The notes beneath the pieces are model-generated. The model was given only the letters and a program-made list of their open reading frames with translations, had not been told where the DNA came from and made no database searches. Positions 5,885-8,593 of a DNA stretch of 8,593 bases are shown here, piece after piece. Numbering within the stretch: the first letter of the stretch is position 1; each line of letters begins with the position of its first letter. The DNA lies in contig WTHE01000622.1 of the NCBI GenBank assembly GCA_011523315.1, positions 1 to 8,593 of the forward strand, in the 5' to 3' direction. The position numbers and the translations under genes are program-made. The DNA is from Candidatus Binatota bacterium. GTDB taxonomy: Bacteria > Desulfobacterota > Binatia > Bin18.

Positions 5885-5987
5885 GGGCGCATCCTCCAGA
5901 CGGTTTCCAAACGGTTTCCCTCATGCGGCAAATGTGATGCAATGCCGAGCTTAGCATATTCTGGACGGTTCTGAATGGAGGCGCGGC
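5885..5987. promoter_or_regulatory. Divergent intergenic region with a direct-repeat operator candidate
   Basis: This 103 bp region must hold the promoters of both the leftward DUF35-thiolase-VOC unit and the rightward hydrolase-HODM unit. ACGGTTTCC occurs twice, at 5900-5908 and 5911-5919. The 11 bp period is one helical turn, as expected for a regulator binding one face of DNA. The repeats lie in the leader of the leftward unit, close to its Shine-Dalgarno, where a bound protein would block transcription. An AT-richer patch around 5950-5962 (TTAGCATATTCT) could contain a -10 element, but no matching -35 is convincing. No regulator gene is visible in the window. Confidence 0.4.
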
Positions 5988-6752
5988 ATGCCAAGGCTTG
6001 ATCGTGACGGGGTCCACATTTACTACGAAACGCACGGCTCGGGGCCGGCCGTGCTGCTGACGCACGGCTTCAGCGCCACAACCGCAGCCTGGCAGCCCCA
6101 GGTCGACGCCCTGTCCCAGCGCTACCGGTTCATTAGCTGGGATCTGCGCGGCCACGGTCAGTCGGACAGCCCGGCTGACCCGGCGGCCTACTCCGAGGCC
6201 CTGTCGGTCGCCGATATGCTGGCCCTGTTGGATGCCGAGGGCGTCGAGCAGGCTGTGCTGGGCGGTCACTCGCTGGGTGGCTATCTGTCGCTGGCGTTTC
6301 ACTGCGCCCATCCCGAGCGGGTCAAGGGCCTGATGCTGCTCGGCACCGGGCCCGGCTTTCGCAAGGATCCGCCCCGTGAGGCGTGGAATCAGCGCGCGCG
6401 ATCTTTCGCCGACACGTTTGAACAAAAGGGACTCGACGCTCTGGGCCGGAGTCCCGAGGTGCGGGCCGGCTCGCACCGCTCGGCCCAGGGTCTGGCCCAT
6501 GCCGCCCGCGGCATCCTGACCCAGCACGACGCCCGGATCATGAATGCCCTGGGCTCCATCGACGTGCCGGCTCTGGTCATGATCGGCGACCGGGACAAAC
6601 CCTTTTTGGCCGCGACCGATTATATGGCCGCAAAAATTCCGCACGCAAAAAAGGTCATCCTGAGCGATGCCGGACATGCGGCCAATATCGAGCAGGCGAC
6701 GGCATTCAACACCGAGTTCGGAGCCTTTCTTGACCAGCTGGGAACAGACTGA
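5988..6752 (+). CDS. Alpha/beta hydrolase
   Basis: A 254-residue alpha/beta hydrolase with every expected element. The oxyanion-hole HGF is at 26-28, WDLRGHGQSD follows at 51-60, and the nucleophile elbow is GHSLG with S95. The acid is in GDRD (D203 likely, D201 possible) and the catalytic His is in DAGHAANIE (H230). There is no signal peptide, so it should act in the cytoplasm. The sequence resembles esterase/lactonase/C-C hydrolase subgroups that cannot be told apart by eye; substrate unknown. ATG 5988 has a GGAGG Shine-Dalgarno 7 nt upstream. It is the first gene of the rightward unit, divergent from the DUF35-thiolase cluster. The downstream HODM gene appears to start inside its last codons. 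Confidence 0.92.
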   Translation: MPRLDRDGVHIYYETHGSGPAVLLTHGFSATTAAWQPQVDALSQRYRFISWDLRGHGQSDSPADPAAYSEALSVADMLALLDAEGVEQAVLGGHSLGGYLSLAFHCAHPERVKGLMLLGTGPGFRKDPPREAWNQRARSFADTFEQKGLDALGRSPEVRAGSHRSAQGLAHAARGILTQHDARIMNALGSIDVPALVMIGDRDKPFLAATDYMAAKIPHAKKVILSDAGHAANIEQATAFNTEFGAFLDQLGTD

Positions 6753-7686
6753 GACTGCGGCGACCGGGCCGGCCTTCCCGCCTGACCCGGACTATACGCC
6801 CTACACGGCCCAGCCTTTCCGGGTCGCCATGGGGCTGCTGCCCCTGGACCTCAAGGACTGGATCGAACCCGACGCTCACCTGGCCGCCGACCTGGCCGAA
6901 AAGGAGCGGCTGCTGGCCGAGCGCTACGACGAAGTCGTCAATGTCCGGCCCGAGGCCGAGCCCGGCTCACAAGAAGTCCTCGGTCTGCTGGCCGAGCACC
7001 TGCCGGCCCGCTTCCCGCGCCTGTACCAACGCAGCGGGGACGAACTGCGAAATGCCGCGACCGGTCAGTCCTGGGACCTGGCCGGGTCTGGGCTGCACCC
7101 GCTCGATCTGGCCGGGCGTCTGGTCCAGGAGGACCTGTGCCTGATGCACAAAGAGCCCGACTCCGACATCTATCGCCTGGTCGGGGCGTCGGTGTGTTTT
7201 CCGACCCGCTGGAATCTGGCCGACAAGATGGGCCTGTCGCTGGCGGCGATTCACGGCCCGACGCCCGGCTACCGGGAGCGGCTCGACTCGACCATGAACC
7301 GCTACTTTGTGCGCATGCGCAAGCCGGTGTGGCGGCTCAACTGGGGGCTGGTCGACGACCCGACGCTGTTCCAATCGACCGGCCACAGCCGGGGCGGCTT
7401 TAATCCGGACATTACGGCCGACAACGCGGGTGAGAAACTGTGGCTGCGCATCGAGCGCCAGACCCTGCGGCGGCTGTCGCGCAGTCAGGATATCGTGTTT
7501 ACGATTCGGATCCATGTCAAACCCCTCAGCCATCTGGTCGCGTACCCGCAGCGGGCTGTGGCCATGGCGCGGGCGCTGCGCGGCATGCCCGACTGGTGGC
7601 GTTTGTATAAAAGTCTGCCGGCGTTTCAGGACGCCGTCCTGGGCTGGCTGGACAGGATCGGTCGGTCGGACGGCGGGCAGGCATGA
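6730..7686 (+). CDS. DUF3445/HODM family haem-dependent oxidative N-demethylase-like protein
   Basis: A protein of about 318 residues recognisable as the DUF3445 (PF11927) family. Signatures are PFRVAMGLLPLDLKDWIEPD (29-48), VQEDLCLMHKE (132-142), ASVCFPTRWNLADKMGLSLAAIHGPTPGY (153-181) and RLNWGLVDDPTLF (202-214). A characterised member, HODM, uses haem in a PAS-like fold to demethylate secondary amines such as dimethylamine; the substrate here is unknown. The frame is open from 6667, deep inside the hydrolase gene. The first start that keeps the conserved N-terminal region without a long overlap is TTG 6730, preceded by CGGAG six bases upstream. The next ATG (6830) would cut into the conserved PFRVAMG motif. 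The chosen start overlaps the hydrolase by 23 bp, implying coupled translation. No reductase, ferredoxin or methylamine gene is visible beside it. Confidence 0.87.
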   Translation: MTSWEQTETAATGPAFPPDPDYTPYTAQPFRVAMGLLPLDLKDWIEPDAHLAADLAEKERLLAERYDEVVNVRPEAEPGSQEVLGLLAEHLPARFPRLYQRSGDELRNAATGQSWDLAGSGLHPLDLAGRLVQEDLCLMHKEPDSDIYRLVGASVCFPTRWNLADKMGLSLAAIHGPTPGYRERLDSTMNRYFVRMRKPVWRLNWGLVDDPTLFQSTGHSRGGFNPDITADNAGEKLWLRIERQTLRRLSRSQDIVFTIRIHVKPLSHLVAYPQRAVAMARALRGMPDWWRLYKSLPAFQDAVLGWLDRIGRSDGGQA

Positions 7687-7738
7687 GCCGCAGCTTTCAG
7701 GGGTCCGTTCAGGAAACGCGGGCACAGGAGGGAGCAGC

Positions 7739-8593
7739 ATGACACCTATCGACACGGTTCTGCAGCAGGCGGTCGAATCCGGCGAGGTGCCCGGTCTGGT
7801 CGCCATGGCGGCAAACGACAGCGACATCGTCTATCAAGGTGCGGCGGGCAGACGCGGCGACGCCTCCGCTCCGGCAATGACGACCGACACGGTCTTCCGC
7901 ATCGCCTCGATGACCAAGGCGGTCGCCTCGGTGGCGGCCATGCAACTCGTCGAGCAGGGCAGGCTGTCGCTCGACGAAGCTCTGGAGACAAAAGTTCCCC
8001 AGCTGGCCGCCCGGCAGGTGTTGGACGGCTTTGATGCGGACGGCACGCCCAGGCTGCGTCCGGCCGCCCGACCGCTCAGCCTCAGACACCTGCTGACCCA
8101 CACCTCGGGCTACTGTTACGAGATGTGGAACGCCGAGTTCATACAGTTCGCCGAACAGTCCTCCATCCCCCGCTTTGCCGATGGCGGCGACGGCTTCCTG
8201 GATTCGCCCCTGATGTTCGATCCGGGTCAGCGCTGGGAGTACGGCATCAGCACCGACTGGGTCGGCCGCGTGGTCGAACACCTGAGCGGACAAAACCTGG
8301 CCGACTACTGCCGGGAACATATTTTTCAGCCGCTGGGCATGATCGACACCGGTTTCTCGCCGAGCCCGGACCAGCGCAGCCGGCTGGTCAGTGTCTGCCA
8401 GCGCCAGGCTGACGGCTCGCTCGCCCAGATTGAGTTTGAGCTGCCTTTTGACGGCCGCTTTTTCGGCGGCGGCGGTGGGCTGTACGCCACTGCGGGCGAC
8501 TATCTGGCCTTTGTGCGCATGCTGCTGAACGGTGGGACCTGCAACGCTGCACAGCTGCTCAAGCCCGAGACGGTTTCCCTTATGGGTGAGAAC
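7739..8593 (+). CDS. Class C beta-lactamase-fold serine hydrolase (3' end outside window)
   Basis: The frame from ATG 7739 is open through 285 codons to the window edge; relatives are about 380-400 aa, so roughly a quarter is missing. The nucleophile motif S57-M58-T59-K60 (SxxK) sits in VFRIASMTKAVAS. LRHLLTHTSGY is at 115-125, PGQRWEYGIS at 162-171, and GGGGGLYATAGDYLAFVRMLLNGG at 243-266. The second catalytic motif reads YGI(S) instead of the YxN of true class C beta-lactamases, favouring an esterase/EstB-like or amidase-type hydrolase over antibiotic resistance. There is no signal peptide, which also argues against a periplasmic beta-lactamase. The start has a strong AGGAGGGA Shine-Dalgarno. 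It follows the HODM gene after 52 bp and may be the third gene of the rightward unit. The third motif (HTG/KTG) lies outside the window. Confidence 0.9.
   Translation, partial: MTPIDTVLQQAVESGEVPGLVAMAANDSDIVYQGAAGRRGDASAPAMTTDTVFRIASMTKAVASVAAMQLVEQGRLSLDEALETKVPQLAARQVLDGFDADGTPRLRPAARPLSLRHLLTHTSGYCYEMWNAEFIQFAEQSSIPRFADGGDGFLDSPLMFDPGQRWEYGISTDWVGRVVEHLSGQNLADYCREHIFQPLGMIDTGFSPSPDQRSRLVSVCQRQADGSLAQIEFELPFDGRFFGGGGGLYATAGDYLAFVRMLLNGGTCNAAQLLKPETVSLMGEN

Noticed and set aside
5766..6677. 303-codon minus-strand open frame across the divergent region
   Set aside because: It is antisense to the alpha/beta hydrolase, whose catalytic triad is complete, and it would erase the divergent promoter region.
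6967..8320. Two long minus-strand frames (6967-7827 and 7709-8320)
   Set aside because: They are antisense to the HODM-like and serine hydrolase genes, both with strong family motifs; no domain is recognisable in the antisense products.
7739..8593. Antibiotic-resistance beta-lactamase
   Set aside because: SxxK is present, but the YxN motif is replaced by YGI and there is no signal peptide. An esterase-like serine hydrolase is the safer call.

Overview
This is a GC-rich bacterial window with tightly packed genes. It suggests an uncultured, metabolically versatile proteobacterium-like or Tectomicrobia/Desulfobacterota-like organism. That placement is only an impression from the mix of CoA-linked catabolic genes (MaoC hydratase, SCP2-type thiolase with an OB-fold partner, HODM-type N-demethylase, serine hydrolases) and from several short palindromic intergenic repeats. 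No rRNA, tRNA, phage, integrase, transposase or CRISPR gene was seen.

Left part (1-3145): a MaoC-like double-hotdog protein runs leftward off the window edge. A rightward YhhQ/QPT-type queuosine-precursor transporter follows. It converges on a leftward pair, a VOC (glyoxalase-fold) protein followed by a family 2 glycosyltransferase. A two-hairpin palindromic element sits exactly between the convergent transporter and glycosyltransferase.

Middle (3146-3971): a repeat-rich, decayed stretch. It holds the second, inverted copy of a 71-75 bp palindromic repeat (the first copy is at 965-1035), a 29 bp near-perfect palindrome, and a truncated PIN-domain (VapC-like) toxin remnant whose upstream partner seems reduced to a C-terminal tail. 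A small uncharacterised protein follows and runs tail-to-tail into the next gene.

Right part (3918-8593): two divergent transcription units around a 103 bp intergenic region. Leftward are a Zn-ribbon/OB-fold (DUF35, ChsH2-like) protein, a thiolase-superfamily protein and a second VOC protein. The first two are translationally coupled (stop and start share a base) and the third follows after 21 bp. The thiolase carries Ser in place of the nucleophilic Cys. Rightward are an alpha/beta hydrolase, a DUF3445/HODM-type haem enzyme starting inside the hydrolase 3' end, and a class C beta-lactamase-fold serine hydrolase cut by the window edge.

The most interesting unit is the DUF35-thiolase(Ser)-VOC cluster. 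Its architecture recalls Ltp2-ChsH2-type acyl-CoA retro-aldolases rather than a classical beta-ketothiolase, but substrate and reaction cannot be read from the sequence.
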